DNA from: an uncultured Methanoregula sp.
Lineage (GTDB): Archaea > Halobacteriota > Methanomicrobia > Methanomicrobiales > Methanospirillaceae
Length of the DNA: 64,000 nucleotides
Assembly: GCF_963677065.1 (NCBI RefSeq)
Contig: NZ_OY781872.1
Span: forward strand, 491,419-555,418
Reading direction: 5' to 3'
Below are positions 44,578 to 53,033 of the stretch, piece after piece. The notes under the pieces were generated by a model. It saw only the letters and a program-made list of their open reading frames with translations. It did no database searches and was not told the origin of the DNA. The translations under genes and the position numbers were made by a program. Position 1 is the first letter of the stretch; each line of letters opens with the position of its first letter.

Positions 44578-45701
44578 GATTCGGTCTCCTGTGCTTTCCG
44601 GATCAGACGGCGCAGGACATCCGGTGTTATGTTGCACTTGTGTTCGGAATGGTCCTTGACCAGATCGAGCACCCTGCAGATCTGTTTATCGGAGAGTTCA
44701 CAGCCGAGGGACGCAACCACATGTTCCAGCGCTTTTTTACCCGTGTGCTTGCCCAGGATGAACCGGCGTTCCCCCCCGACAAGATCCGGAGGGAAGTACT
44801 CGTAGGTGGCCGGGTCTTCAAGAATTGCTGCAATGTGAATACCGCTTTCATGGGAGAACGCAAGTTCGCCGGTCACGGGTTTGTTTCGGGGCAGGGCAAT
44901 TCCGGAGTATTTCTCCACCTTGTGTGACAATGCAGTCAGGCCAGACAGATCGTACCGGTCGATACCGCCCTTCATCCGGAGAGCCACCAGCACTTCCTCA
45001 AGCGATGCATTTCCCGACCGTTCCCCAATCCCGTTCACGGTAGTATGAAGCTGGAACGCACCGGCCTCGGCAGCGGTGAGGGTATTTGCAACAGCACATC
45101 CCATGTCGTTGTGGCAGTGGGCGCAGAACGGGCGATCCACCGATGCTACGAGATCGGTCATGATACGCTGCATCTCGGTCGGGATCAGGCATCCAACCGT
45201 ATCGGCAAAACTGAGCAGGACCGCTCCATGATCGGAGGCACAGCGATAAACTTCCTTGAGGAAGGGAAGATCGGTCCGGGACGCATCTTCCGCAGCAAAC
45301 CGGACCTGCACCCCGTGGTCCCGGGCAAAATCGATCATCCGGAGAGAATCCTCGAGCACCTGTTCACGGGGTTTTTTGAACTTGAGCCTGACATGGAGTT
45401 CCGAAGTAGGGATGAAGATACTCACCATATCGACACCGCAGTCGATGGCTGCCTGGATATCCGGCTCCCGGGCGCGGGAAAAACCACAGATCCGGGCGTC
45501 AAGCCCCAGATTTGCAATGGTCTTTACGCATTGCTTTTCATTGGGGGAGACTGCCGGGAAACCGGCTTCGATGACCTCGATGCCGATGGCATCCAGACTC
45601 CGGGCGATATCCACCTTCTCCTCGCAGGAAAATGACACCCCCGGGGTCTGTTCGCCATCTCTCAGCGTTACGTCACAGATCTCAACATTCCACGGTTTCA
45701 T
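44574..45701 (-). CDS. aksA: Homocitrate synthase (AksA)
   Basis: A DRE-TIM metallolyase of 375 residues that condenses acetyl-CoA with 2-oxoglutarate and then with 2-oxoadipate and 2-oxopimelate. Signatures in order are ICDVTLRDGEQTPGVSF, IEVIEAGFP, FSFADTVG-type LLSFADTVGC, and the metal-binding CAHCHNDMGCAVAN. GIGERSGNASLEE and ELAFSHESGIHIAA follow. The start at MKPWNVEI has GAGG about eight bases upstream. It overlaps the thiamine enzyme gene by 20 bases. The absence of a long C-terminal regulatory domain separates it from leucine-inhibited LeuA. Confidence 0.88.
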   Translation of the reverse strand: MKPWNVEICDVTLRDGEQTPGVSFSCEEKVDIARSLDAIGIEVIEAGFPAVSPNEKQCVKTIANLGLDARICGFSRAREPDIQAAIDCGVDMVSIFIPTSELHVRLKFKKPREQVLEDSLRMIDFARDHGVQVRFAAEDASRTDLPFLKEVYRCASDHGAVLLSFADTVGCLIPTEMQRIMTDLVASVDRPFCAHCHNDMGCAVANTLTAAEAGAFQLHTTVNGIGERSGNASLEEVLVALRMKGGIDRYDLSGLTALSHKVEKYSGIALPRNKPVTGELAFSHESGIHIAAILEDPATYEYFPPDLVGGERRFILGKHTGKKALEHVVASLGCELSDKQICRVLDLVKDHSEHKCNITPDVLRRLIRKAQETES

Positions 45702-46953
45702 GACTGCATCCCTCAGGACAGGTTCCTTCAACAATTACGGTCCGGGGCCTGTCCCGGACCACAAGTTCGCGTTCCAGAGTCTCAACATCCTCCGCCCTGC
45801 AGATGACCGGGTCTGCCCACCGGAGGTACGGGATCGGATTGTAGGTGGATTGCTTGCCGGTCATTGCCGTACAATCGTTCTTCATAACGATGCACAAGAG
45901 GGGGAGATCCTTCTCGTACACATCGATAAGCGCATTCAGGCCGGAGTGCAGGAGGGCATAATCCCCGATGAGAGCCACCTTTGTGCTCCTTGCAGCAACC
46001 GCAACACTCGCACCCATACCGTAACTTGCAATACCCAGTTCGTAGGGGGGTGTCATCCCCAAGACCGAGCATCCCGCATCGCAGATCATCTTCATGTCCC
46101 GCACTTTGAGGATGTCCAGCATGCCCTTGAACGGACAGTTGGGACAGAACGTCCGGTAAAACCCCCGGTCTTCCATTGCCTGGGGGCGTTTTTGGGGCAC
46201 GGGTGGCTGAAGCCCGCGGTGGTCCCGGACAAATGTTCTCCCGAACTCGTTGACCGTCTGCATCCGGGCGGCCTGTGAGGGGAGGGGGTGGACCGTTACG
46301 ATCCGGGTGTTTCCGGGCGCCGGGCCCGCACCCAGCGGTTCGCCTCCCCAGCGGTTGAGGGAAGACTCATCGGACCAGGCAAACATCGTGCGGTATAATT
46401 CCTCTGCCGCAGTCACCCGTCCGTTCATGGTCCACGTCCGCGGAGAGAGGCGTCCTTTCTGGTCCTGCCGCGGAACAATATCGGATTGTACCTCTGCATC
46501 CAGGATAGCCGGGGTAAGACGGAGCAGGGCAACCCGGGAGAACTGCTCCGATGCCCGCAGGGCCGTTTCCACGCCGGTATAACAGGTGGTTTCGTCCGGT
46601 TCGATCACCGGAAGCTCTGCAAGTTCCCCGTAATACCGGGAGTCCTGGGAGGTCTGTGATCCCTCGGCTTCGGGATCATCCCCGGCAACAAGCACGACTC
46701 CCGCAATAAGTCCCTGGGCAGCAGCCTGGAGCAGGGGATCGGCACAGGCATTGACCCCGACGTTCTTGATGATAACCGCAGATCTCCTGCCGGACAACGA
46801 ATCGCCCAGGGCATATTCGAGTGCGGTCTTTTCGTTTATCACCATCTCCGCACCGGTCAGCCTGCCGAGATCCGTGACCGGGAACCCCGGGACCGTATAC
46901 TGGCGGTCCGTGTACCGGCAAAGTGCGTCGGTAAGAGCATCAATTCCTTTCAT
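45682..46953 (-). CDS. Thiamine-diphosphate enzyme like the IorA catalytic core
   Basis: A 423-residue protein with the two catalytic domains of indolepyruvate ferredoxin oxidoreductase alpha. The PYR half has INEKTALEYALGDSL (with the cofactor-activating Glu near 39), VIIKNVGVNACADPL and VAGDDPEAEGSQTSQDSRYY. The PP half has FCPNCPFKG, IASYGMGASVAVA and the diphosphate site IGDYALLHSGLNALID. The C-terminal ferredoxin domain of IorA is missing, and no IorB partner is present. This favours a simple 2-oxo acid decarboxylase. In this operon the obvious substrate is 2-oxosuberate, which is inference. It overlaps its neighbours at both ends. Confidence 0.8.
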   Translation of the reverse strand: MKGIDALTDALCRYTDRQYTVPGFPVTDLGRLTGAEMVINEKTALEYALGDSLSGRRSAVIIKNVGVNACADPLLQAAAQGLIAGVVLVAGDDPEAEGSQTSQDSRYYGELAELPVIEPDETTCYTGVETALRASEQFSRVALLRLTPAILDAEVQSDIVPRQDQKGRLSPRTWTMNGRVTAAEELYRTMFAWSDESSLNRWGGEPLGAGPAPGNTRIVTVHPLPSQAARMQTVNEFGRTFVRDHRGLQPPVPQKRPQAMEDRGFYRTFCPNCPFKGMLDILKVRDMKMICDAGCSVLGMTPPYELGIASYGMGASVAVAARSTKVALIGDYALLHSGLNALIDVYEKDLPLLCIVMKNDCTAMTGKQSTYNPIPYLRWADPVICRAEDVETLERELVVRDRPRTVIVEGTCPEGCSHETVEC

Positions 46954-47918
46954 TCATCCCTCCCGGGCACCAGGTCGCAGCCTGCACAGTTCGTACACAT
47001 GGTGAGGGCCTGGCGGGGATCGAGATGCGCCTCTTCCAGGGCTTGTTTATGTATCTCAAATATGCGTTTCAACCGGTCAGCAGACGGCCGGGGAGTACCG
47101 GTCATGCCGGCGACCGGGTTGAGCGGCCGAAGAACGGGGATCACCCCGTGATCGGCGAGGTTCCGTATACAGGTCGCCAGTTCTTCATCGGTTTCTCCAA
47201 GGCCGATCAGGACATTGGAGAAGACACGGCCCCGGCCGAACAGTACAACGGACCGGTCGAGAGCCCGCCAGATCTGATCATAATCCAGCCCCGGGCACAT
47301 GATCTTGAACAGTTCCGGCGTTGCGGCTTCCAGATTGAATTTCACTTCCCGTACGCCAAGTTCCCTGAGCCGGTCCGGTGTCTGATCGGTAGGGTAAATG
47401 GAAACACCGAGTGGAAGACCGAAGAAGCTGAGGCGTTTTATCACTTCAAGCACGTAGGCTTCCTCTTCTTCCACACTGGAGAGCACGCCGCTCGTTAAAG
47501 AGATAGCACTGATCCGGTGCCGCACCGATTCAACCAGATCCATAATCTCTTCAATGGTCTTGCGTTTCCCACTCTGCAGAGGAACCGGACAATAGCGGCA
47601 CCTGAAGATGCAGCTGCCGGTGACGGTGATGAATGCCTGGTCAGGACAGTGACAGCCGGGTTCCAGCAGTTTTCCCGGGATCAGCTTTCCCCCGTAATAC
47701 AGGTCAGCCACCCCACCACCCCGGTGAACTATCTCGATTGCGCTCTTGGGATTCAGGCCGAATTTCACCCGGTGGCTGCCCATGGCAAAGAATACTGCCC
47801 CGGATCCCCCGGCACCCGGGCCGGCTGCGGACCGTGCGATATACTCTTCTGCAGGTTCTCCGGCCAGGCGGGCTGATCCAATGGCAAGCAGCTCGGCTTT
47901 CAGGTCGTTCCAGTGCAT
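46950..47918 (-). CDS. BioB-like radical SAM enzyme
   Basis: A radical SAM protein of 322 residues. A 100-residue N-terminal part (GSHRVKFGLNPKSAIEIVHR) precedes the cluster motif GSCIFRCRYCPV (CxxxCxxC, about 109-116). A barrel follows with VKFNLEAATPELFKI and SNVLIGLGETDEEL, as in the biotin synthase/HmdB branch. The C-terminus adds MCTNCAGCDLVPG, a CxxCxxC that could hold a second cluster. It is not Mmp10, whose motif and layout differ. The gene overlaps the thiamine enzyme gene by four bases (ATGA). Its substrate is unknown; the setting points to coenzyme B or its use. Confidence 0.8.
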   Translation of the reverse strand: MHWNDLKAELLAIGSARLAGEPAEEYIARSAAGPGAGGSGAVFFAMGSHRVKFGLNPKSAIEIVHRGGGVADLYYGGKLIPGKLLEPGCHCPDQAFITVTGSCIFRCRYCPVPLQSGKRKTIEEIMDLVESVRHRISAISLTSGVLSSVEEEEAYVLEVIKRLSFFGLPLGVSIYPTDQTPDRLRELGVREVKFNLEAATPELFKIMCPGLDYDQIWRALDRSVVLFGRGRVFSNVLIGLGETDEELATCIRNLADHGVIPVLRPLNPVAGMTGTPRPSADRLKRIFEIHKQALEEAHLDPRQALTMCTNCAGCDLVPGRDE

Positions 47919-48793
47919 AGCTCCAGTGCCTCTTTATAATTTGTATAGAACGGGATCGCAGCAACCGCCCCGATGATCCCCCGGCCATTCATGACGATCT
48001 CAAGATGGTTGTCATTCAGGGATTCGAGAAGGCCAGACGCCACTTCCCCGCGTTTGACTTTCCTCCCAAAAGCAAGCAGATCTTCTGAGGGGGAAAAACC
48101 CGTATATACGGCCATACCGGTCTTTTTTGAGAGGGTATATTTTTCAAGAAGGGCATGGAATCTTCGGACGAGCCCTTTGGGATCCGAGGTTGCAAACTCT
48201 GCAACAAGACCCACACAATTCTTGGTCCGGTAGGGGACCGGGTAGAGCTGGACAATCGTGTGCGACAGGTACACGCTCTTCTCATCTTCAGCAGCTCTGG
48301 CAATATTGTGGACCAGGGTCCAGGTCGCCCCTTCTTCCGGCGTATCGGTATCGTCCACGCCAATGAGTACGCGCTGCATGCGGGGAAGCCAGAGCGTGGC
48401 TCCTGCAACCCGACCCCCTCCGGCCGGATCACTCCTGCTCCGCAGTACGCCCTTTGCATCCGAACGGCAGGCTGCGGCCCCCACTCCCCCGCCACCCATG
48501 CCGATATACGTTATGGCAATCTCGTCCGGCTCAACCGTGCAGGCCGATATGCCTGCCGGGAACCGCGATCCTTCCAGGGCAAGGTTCACTGAACCGGGAC
48601 TGATTCGGTACCGCGTTGTTGACCCCACGCACCGGACATCCCGGATGATCGGACTCTGGGCATAGTGGTGCTGTGCCCACATGGCACCACCGATGCAATC
48701 GAAGAATTCCACCAGTTCCACGTTCTCCCCGGATTCATCAGCTACTGCAACGATCTTCGGGTAGTGGATCACGTAGGGTTCAGAGATGTTCAT
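47900..48793 (-). CDS. Second protein of the marker-11/TiaS-like GIDDTD fold
   Basis: The product has 297 residues and parallels the protein encoded just upstream: VLIGVDDTDTPEEGATW against ICIGIDDTDTKTEGATW, NCVGLVAEF against NCVSSALNF, and KKTGMAVYTGF against KDTGIAVYRGI. The GxDDTD motif is shared with the TiaS/DUF1743 group of nucleotide-binding proteins. The pair appear to be tandem duplicates that have diverged. The start MNISEPYV overlaps the upstream stop by 14 bases. Its own stop overlaps the radical SAM gene by 19 bases. The reaction is unknown. Confidence 0.75.
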   Translation of the reverse strand: MNISEPYVIHYPKIVAVADESGENVELVEFFDCIGGAMWAQHHYAQSPIIRDVRCVGSTTRYRISPGSVNLALEGSRFPAGISACTVEPDEIAITYIGMGGGGVGAAACRSDAKGVLRSRSDPAGGGRVAGATLWLPRMQRVLIGVDDTDTPEEGATWTLVHNIARAAEDEKSVYLSHTIVQLYPVPYRTKNCVGLVAEFATSDPKGLVRRFHALLEKYTLSKKTGMAVYTGFSPSEDLLAFGRKVKRGEVASGLLESLNDNHLEIVMNGRGIIGAVAAIPFYTNYKEALELCTGTT

Positions 48794-49736
48794 CATACAG
48801 CCCTGCCGCCTCAGTTCCTTTGCATCCCCAGAGTACGGCCCCGAAAGCCCCGATGCGTCCCTTGCGGCCATTGTGATCGATGAAGACGACACCATGGCTT
48901 TTTGCTTCCTGCTCTGCCTGATCGAGGGTCATGATCTCGGTCTTCACCATTTTATGCGCAGGCGATTCGGCAGATCCAAAAATTCCCCGGTACACGGCAA
49001 TACCGGTATCCTTTGAGAATGTATTCTTCTCAACAAACAACCGGACAAACTCAAGCAGTTCATCAACCTTTCCGGGCCTGACTGCAAAGTTCAGGGCAGA
49101 GCTGACACAGTTGGTGGTCTTGTGCGGAACTTCAGGATTGAGCTGGATGAGACGCATATTGAGGAATTCCACACCGTCAATGGCGCATGCCCCCGCACAT
49201 TTCAGAGCCATCACCCAGGTTGCGCCTTCAGTCTTGGTATCGGTATCATCGATGCCGATACAGATCTTCTCGTACCGCGGGGATACAATCCGGACATGGT
49301 TGGTGCGGCCACCACCTACTTTCAGATCTTCTTCCGAGGGATACTCCGCCCGGAGAACACCAGGTGCCTGGGGGAGGCATGCTGCGATCCCCACCCCCGC
49401 ACCGGCGATACCGGACCAGGTTGTGATCACCTCGTCACCATTGACCTCCACCGATTCGAGGGCCTGGCCGCCAATCGATCCTGCTGCAGCGCCAAAATTC
49501 ACCGGGTGCTTTCCCAGACGGGCATGCATTGTCATACCGGTCCCTTCCACTTCAACCCCAATAACGGCCCCACCGGCCCGGCGCCGGTTCATCGCATCCC
49601 ATTCGATAGGGCCCCGCGCCCTGCACTGCTCAAGGATCTCTGCAGTGCCGGCTTTTTCATCCACCATCACGAGAAACTTCTGGGAAAAGAGCGGTCCGAA
49701 CCGCTGTCTGACTTCGTCTGGATTCAGGGTGATCAT
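48780..49736 (-). CDS. Methanogenesis marker protein 11
   Basis: A 318-residue protein of a family found almost only in methanogens. The N-terminal half (FGPLFSQKFLVMVDEKAG, GMTMHARLGKHPVNFGAAAG, GIAGAGVGIAACLPQAPGV) precedes a C-terminal domain with ICIGIDDTDTKTEGATW, CVSSALNF and GIAVYRGIFG. The DDTD motif resembles TiaS-type ATP-binding enzymes. Its biochemical role is not established; as a strict marker it is expected to serve methyl-coenzyme M reductase or its cofactors. It is the first gene of the nine-gene coenzyme B operon, which itself suggests a role linked to that cofactor. Confidence 0.82.
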   Translation of the reverse strand: MITLNPDEVRQRFGPLFSQKFLVMVDEKAGTAEILEQCRARGPIEWDAMNRRRAGGAVIGVEVEGTGMTMHARLGKHPVNFGAAAGSIGGQALESVEVNGDEVITTWSGIAGAGVGIAACLPQAPGVLRAEYPSEEDLKVGGGRTNHVRIVSPRYEKICIGIDDTDTKTEGATWVMALKCAGACAIDGVEFLNMRLIQLNPEVPHKTTNCVSSALNFAVRPGKVDELLEFVRLFVEKNTFSKDTGIAVYRGIFGSAESPAHKMVKTEIMTLDQAEQEAKSHGVVFIDHNGRKGRIGAFGAVLWGCKGTEAAGLYDEHL

Positions 49737-49779
49737 GTTATCGCCGAAATTTTCGTTAACAAGATTATCGGCAATAAAA

Positions 49780-49787
49780 TATTTATA
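49780..49787 (-). promoter_or_regulatory. TATA box of the coenzyme B/marker-11 operon
   Basis: On the minus strand TATAAATA lies about 45-50 bases before the ATG at 49736, in the 89-base gap after ftr. A start site near 49757 and a leader of about 20 bases are expected. No other promoter-like gap occurs within the nine overlapping genes. Confidence 0.55.
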
Positions 49788-49825
49788 GAGATCGATAAGT
49801 GAAAGAAAATTTTCTGTAAAAAGAG

Positions 49826-50710
49826 TTAGAGGACCTTGTGAAGGTCGATCTTGAAAGGTCCGAGGGTTCCGCCAAAGTTTCCGGCAGAGATGAACTTGAC
49901 ACCGGGCACCGTGACAGCTGCCCTGACACCGGCTGCCATTGCTGCTGCAACAGACTTCTCATCGATACCGTCAATGACAATTTCGTACACTGCCTTGACA
50001 CCTGCGGGAATCTTAGTGTCCGGAACTTTCTCGCGCAGGGTCGGGCAGTACTTCTCGTTGGTGGATGCCGGCATGAACTTGTACTTCAGGCTGCCAACCT
50101 TGGATCCGCTTGCGACAACACCGCCGGGGAAGCTGGTGATGACACCGGGAACGGCATCGATCGCCTCGATTGCTGCCTCTGCACCAACAAGTGCTGCCAT
50201 CTGGTTCTCGCCCATGATGAAGAAGTTGCCACCGGCAACGCCCTTGACGATACCAAACTCCTCCTCGCCAACATACTCGCCGTTCATAATCGGGATGACC
50301 CAGCACTTGCGGCCACCAACTTCCTTCTGGTACTCGTAACCATCACCGAAGAAGTGGAGCTTGACCGGTATCTTTTCTTCGGCATTTGTGATGCCGTTAA
50401 AGACCGCTGTCGTGGGTGCAGTCAGGACACATTCCGCAAGGCGCTCAACTACCTGCTCTTTCAGTTTCTTCTTGCTGGCACAGATCAGGATAGATACACC
50501 GGGTCGTCCATCAGGGGTCTCACTTGCCTGAAGGTACCCTTCAATTCCTGCCTCGCACGGGCAGCCGATCGCGGATGTGGCAAATCCCGTTGCCTCGGTT
50601 GCTGCTTTCTTTGCCCATTCCTTGGTCACCGCAGTGATGATGATACGGCAGACCCAGGTAGGGAATGCCTCTGCGTAGGTATTGTCAATTGTAACTCCAT
50701 TGATTTCCAT
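49826..50710 (-). CDS. ftr: Formylmethanofuran:tetrahydromethanopterin formyltransferase
   Basis: The 294-residue cytosolic enzyme moves the formyl group from formylmethanofuran to the pterin carrier, the second step of CO2 reduction. The sequence is typical of Ftr from the start ([19 protein letters not shown]) through [46 protein letters not shown] and [11 protein letters not shown]. Length matches the family, including its acidic surface. It is divergent from the fwdF-hdr operon and precedes the coenzyme B operon with a separate promoter in the gap. Confidence 0.96.
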   Translation of the reverse strand: MEINGVTIDNTYAEAFPTWVCRIIITAVTKEWAKKAATEATGFATSAIGCPCEAGIEGYLQASETPDGRPGVSILICASKKKLKEQVVERLAECVLTAPTTAVFNGITNAEEKIPVKLHFFGDGYEYQKEVGGRKCWVIPIMNGEYVGEEEFGIVKGVAGGNFFIMGENQMAALVGAEAAIEAIDAVPGVITSFPGGVVASGSKVGSLKYKFMPASTNEKYCPTLREKVPDTKIPAGVKAVYEIVIDGIDEKSVAAAMAAGVRAAVTVPGVKFISAGNFGGTLGPFKIDLHKVL

Positions 50711-50830
50711 GAGATAACCTCCGGTACTACAAAGGTACCATGATGGTGGTTGAATAAATTTTCTAATTTGATTCAGAAGGAATGGAGCGCATGAAAAACC
50801 TCTGAAAAAGTATAGTAGATCTGGTTAATC

Positions 50831-50850
50831 TTTATAAACAGTATATAAAC
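50831..50850 (+). promoter_or_regulatory. Tandem TATA boxes upstream of the ferredoxin-fwdF-hdr operon
   Basis: TTTATAAAC and TATATAAAC lie side by side about 130-150 bases before the ferredoxin start at 50980, in an AT-rich 270-base gap shared with the divergent ftr. The leader would be about 105 bases. The reverse strand also reads TATA-like here, so ftr may start from the same patch. Confidence 0.45.
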
Positions 50851-50979
50851 TAAAATTAAAAAACTTCAATAAATTGCCTGTTTTTTACGATAAATTTCAG
50901 AACATTTATCTACATTCTTCTACCACTTTTTGTTAGTCGATTTTTAGTAATCGATCATAGCTGGTGCGTGAAAAGCTGA

Positions 50980-51246
50980 ATGGCATTTGCAGTGCACATA
51001 AACATGGAACGTTGTACTGGCTGTAATAATTGTGTGGTTGCATGTCCTGTGGACGCATTAGAGCTTCACACGATAGATCCTGTTTCAACTGACAAGATCT
51101 ACCAGGTCAGGGATGGAAAATCCATAATCCTGGACTTCAAGGGTGAACTCTGCGCCGGGTGCGGTGTTTGTGTTCTGGCATGTCCATACGGTGTTATCAG
51201 GCTTGCAGGTTCACGGGAATCCGGAACGGCGGCAAAGGTACAATAA
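50980..51246 (+). CDS. Two-cluster ferredoxin (FwdG-like)
   Basis: An 88-residue protein with two [4Fe-4S] motifs, CTGCNNCVVACP near residue 13 and CAGCGVCVLACP near residue 59. They are separated by a longer than usual spacer of about 35 residues. It resembles the small ferredoxin subunit (FwdG/FmdG) of formylmethanofuran dehydrogenase. Placed 21 bases before fwdF and upstream of the hdr genes, it probably carries electrons from the bifurcating flavin of HdrA to CO2 reduction. Ferredoxins are short, so the exact subunit identity is less sure than the cluster content. Confidence 0.8.
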   Translation: MAFAVHINMERCTGCNNCVVACPVDALELHTIDPVSTDKIYQVRDGKSIILDFKGELCAGCGVCVLACPYGVIRLAGSRESGTAAKVQ

Positions 51247-51267
51247 AAACCACGTGAGGGTTATTTC

Positions 51268-52443
51268 ATGGCATTGTTTCCAAAGTTTTCTAAAAAGAAG
51301 GATGGCGTTAACGTCGTAATGGAGCAGAAACTCCTGCAGAACGTTAGCAACCTTATTCTCAATGCAGAAACCTGCACGGGATGCGGTATATGTGTCGAGG
51401 CATGTCCTGAGGAGGCAATCGTTCTCGGGCTTGTCGGTGCGGCAAGGCGTGGCGCAATCAATTACGCTGCCCCTATTGATGTAGACGAGACCAAGTGTTC
51501 ATATTGTGGTGTCTGCGTCATCATGTGCCCGTTCAATGCGCTGACATTGAAGGTGGACGGACAGGAGAGACTCCCGATCCTTGAGAAGGAAGGGTTCCCG
51601 CAATATGATATGAAGGCGGAGATCAATGACGAGAAATGCGTCAAGTGCACGATCTGTGAAGAGGTCTGCCCCCGTGACGCCATTGACCGCAACGTCCCTG
51701 CCTACGAAGGAACCTACAAGGGACCGGTTGCAGGCGGAAAGCCCAAAGCAGCCGCAATGAAGAAGAAGACAACCTTTACTGTCGACAAGGAGAAATGTTC
51801 CCTGTGTGGCCTCTGCGGTGCACTCTGCCCCGCAATCGTCGTCAAGCACAAGGAATTCAGCGCTGAGTCCGGTAAAGTCGAGGGTGACGTTATCTGGGAC
51901 GAGACCAAGTGCGACGCCTGCAAGGTGTGCGTAGAGGCCTGCCCAGAAGAGTGCATCACCGTCGAACGCGAGATAATTTCCGACAAGATCGACGGGAAAG
52001 TCAGCATTGTCAAGGACAACTGCTGCACCTGCACGTGGTGTTCCAAGAACTGCCCGACCGAGGCAATCACAGTCGAGAAGATTTTTGAAGGCGACATCGA
52101 GTTCCATGCAGAGAAATGCCCCGGAGGATGCTCGACCTGTGCCGAGATCTGCCCGGCAAACGCGATCTACCTGCCAAGCCCGATCCCTGCCGCGGACATG
52201 AAACGCGACAGCATCGAGGCGAAGATTGCCGTCAACAAGGATTACTGTATCCTCTGCGGTGCCTGTGTCAATGCCTGCCCCGGTGAGGATATCATCGTCC
52301 TGAACAGGACCGGTATCCGTATGAAGGGCAAAGAGACCGACCTGTTCAAGAAGATCAGTGAGAAACTCTGCACCAGGAGAACATCCAAGGTGAAAGAGGA
52401 GATCTCCGGTCAGGTCACGATTAAGATGATGGAGAAGGCGTGA
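51268..52443 (+). CDS. fwdF: Polyferredoxin with eight [4Fe-4S] clusters (FwdF-like)
   Basis: The polyferredoxin has 391 residues. Eight cluster motifs follow one another: CTGCGICVEACP, CSYCGVCVIMCP, CVKCTICEEVCP, CSLCGLCGALCP, CDACKVCVEACP, CCTCTWCSKNCP, CPGGCSTCAEICP (slightly irregular) and CILCGACVNACP. A Lys/Ala-rich insert (KPKAAAMKKKTTF) lies near residue 165. This cluster number fits FwdF, the electron wire of formylmethanofuran dehydrogenase, rather than the 12-cluster MvhB. It is followed directly by hdrC (overlap), which agrees with physical coupling of Hdr and Fwd. Confidence 0.85.
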   Translation: MALFPKFSKKKDGVNVVMEQKLLQNVSNLILNAETCTGCGICVEACPEEAIVLGLVGAARRGAINYAAPIDVDETKCSYCGVCVIMCPFNALTLKVDGQERLPILEKEGFPQYDMKAEINDEKCVKCTICEEVCPRDAIDRNVPAYEGTYKGPVAGGKPKAAAMKKKTTFTVDKEKCSLCGLCGALCPAIVVKHKEFSAESGKVEGDVIWDETKCDACKVCVEACPEECITVEREIISDKIDGKVSIVKDNCCTCTWCSKNCPTEAITVEKIFEGDIEFHAEKCPGGCSTCAEICPANAIYLPSPIPAADMKRDSIEAKIAVNKDYCILCGACVNACPGEDIIVLNRTGIRMKGKETDLFKKISEKLCTRRTSKVKEEISGQVTIKMMEKA

Positions 52444-53030
52444 GCAGTATGGCACGAACAAAAGGATACCCCGAAGCGCTGGAGAAGAAACTCCACGACC
52501 AGAGATACTTCCGCGAGGATTCAAACCCTGAATTCACCAAGAACGTGAAGGCCATCTCCCGCACCATCGCCCACATGTGCTACCAGTGCGGTACCTGCAC
52601 CGGCTCCTGCCCGTCTGCACCCCGCAGCACCTACCGCATCCGCAAGTTCATGAGAAGAGCAGTTCTCGGGCTCGAGAACGAAGCACTCACCGACCCGGAT
52701 CTCTGGCTCTGCACCACCTGTTACAGCTGTTCGGACCGCTGCCCGAGGGACATCATCCCGACCGATGTCATCATGTCCATGAGAAACCTCGCGTTCAAGC
52801 GCGACATCGTCCCGGTCAACTTCTTAAAGACCGTCCAGGCGATTTACTCATCAGGACACGGTGTGCCCAATAACGACGTAAACCGCGCAGCCCGGGAGAA
52901 ACTCGGCCTGACCCGCGACCCGCCAACCACCCACATGTATACCGAATACATGCCCGGCATCCGGAAGATCATCGACCACTATAAGCTCAAGGCCGAAGCC
53001 GACCGGATCGTCAAAGAAAGGGAGGGCTAA
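52440..53030 (+). CDS. hdrC: Heterodisulfide reductase subunit C
   Basis: The product has 196 residues, with two [4Fe-4S] motifs: CYQCGTCTGSCPSAP near residue 47 and CTTCYSCSDRCPRDIIP near residue 89. HdrC relays electrons between HdrA and the catalytic HdrB. The GTG at 52440 overlaps the polyferredoxin stop as GTGA and has GGAG five bases upstream. An ATG three codons later (52449) is also possible. hdrB begins three bases after its stop, as usual for this pair. Confidence 0.95.
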   Translation: MSSMARTKGYPEALEKKLHDQRYFREDSNPEFTKNVKAISRTIAHMCYQCGTCTGSCPSAPRSTYRIRKFMRRAVLGLENEALTDPDLWLCTTCYSCSDRCPRDIIPTDVIMSMRNLAFKRDIVPVNFLKTVQAIYSSGHGVPNNDVNRAAREKLGLTRDPPTTHMYTEYMPGIRKIIDHYKLKAEADRIVKEREG

Positions 53031-53033
53031 ACC

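Noticed and set aside
41134..45701. Reading the aks genes as a leucine (leuABCD) operon
   Set aside because: The YLRT loop in the small subunit, the lack of a LeuA regulatory domain and the methanogenesis neighbours favour coenzyme B synthesis; family similarity alone cannot exclude mixed roles.
46950..47918. Assignment of the radical SAM gene as Mmp10 (MCR arginine methylase)
   Set aside because: Its cluster motif and layout are BioB-like, and the characteristic Mmp10 N-terminal segment is absent.
50937..50955. TCGAT/ATCGA inverted repeat before the ferredoxin gene as an operator
   Set aside because: Five-base arms in AT-rich DNA are common by chance; no second copy near ftr or elsewhere was noticed.
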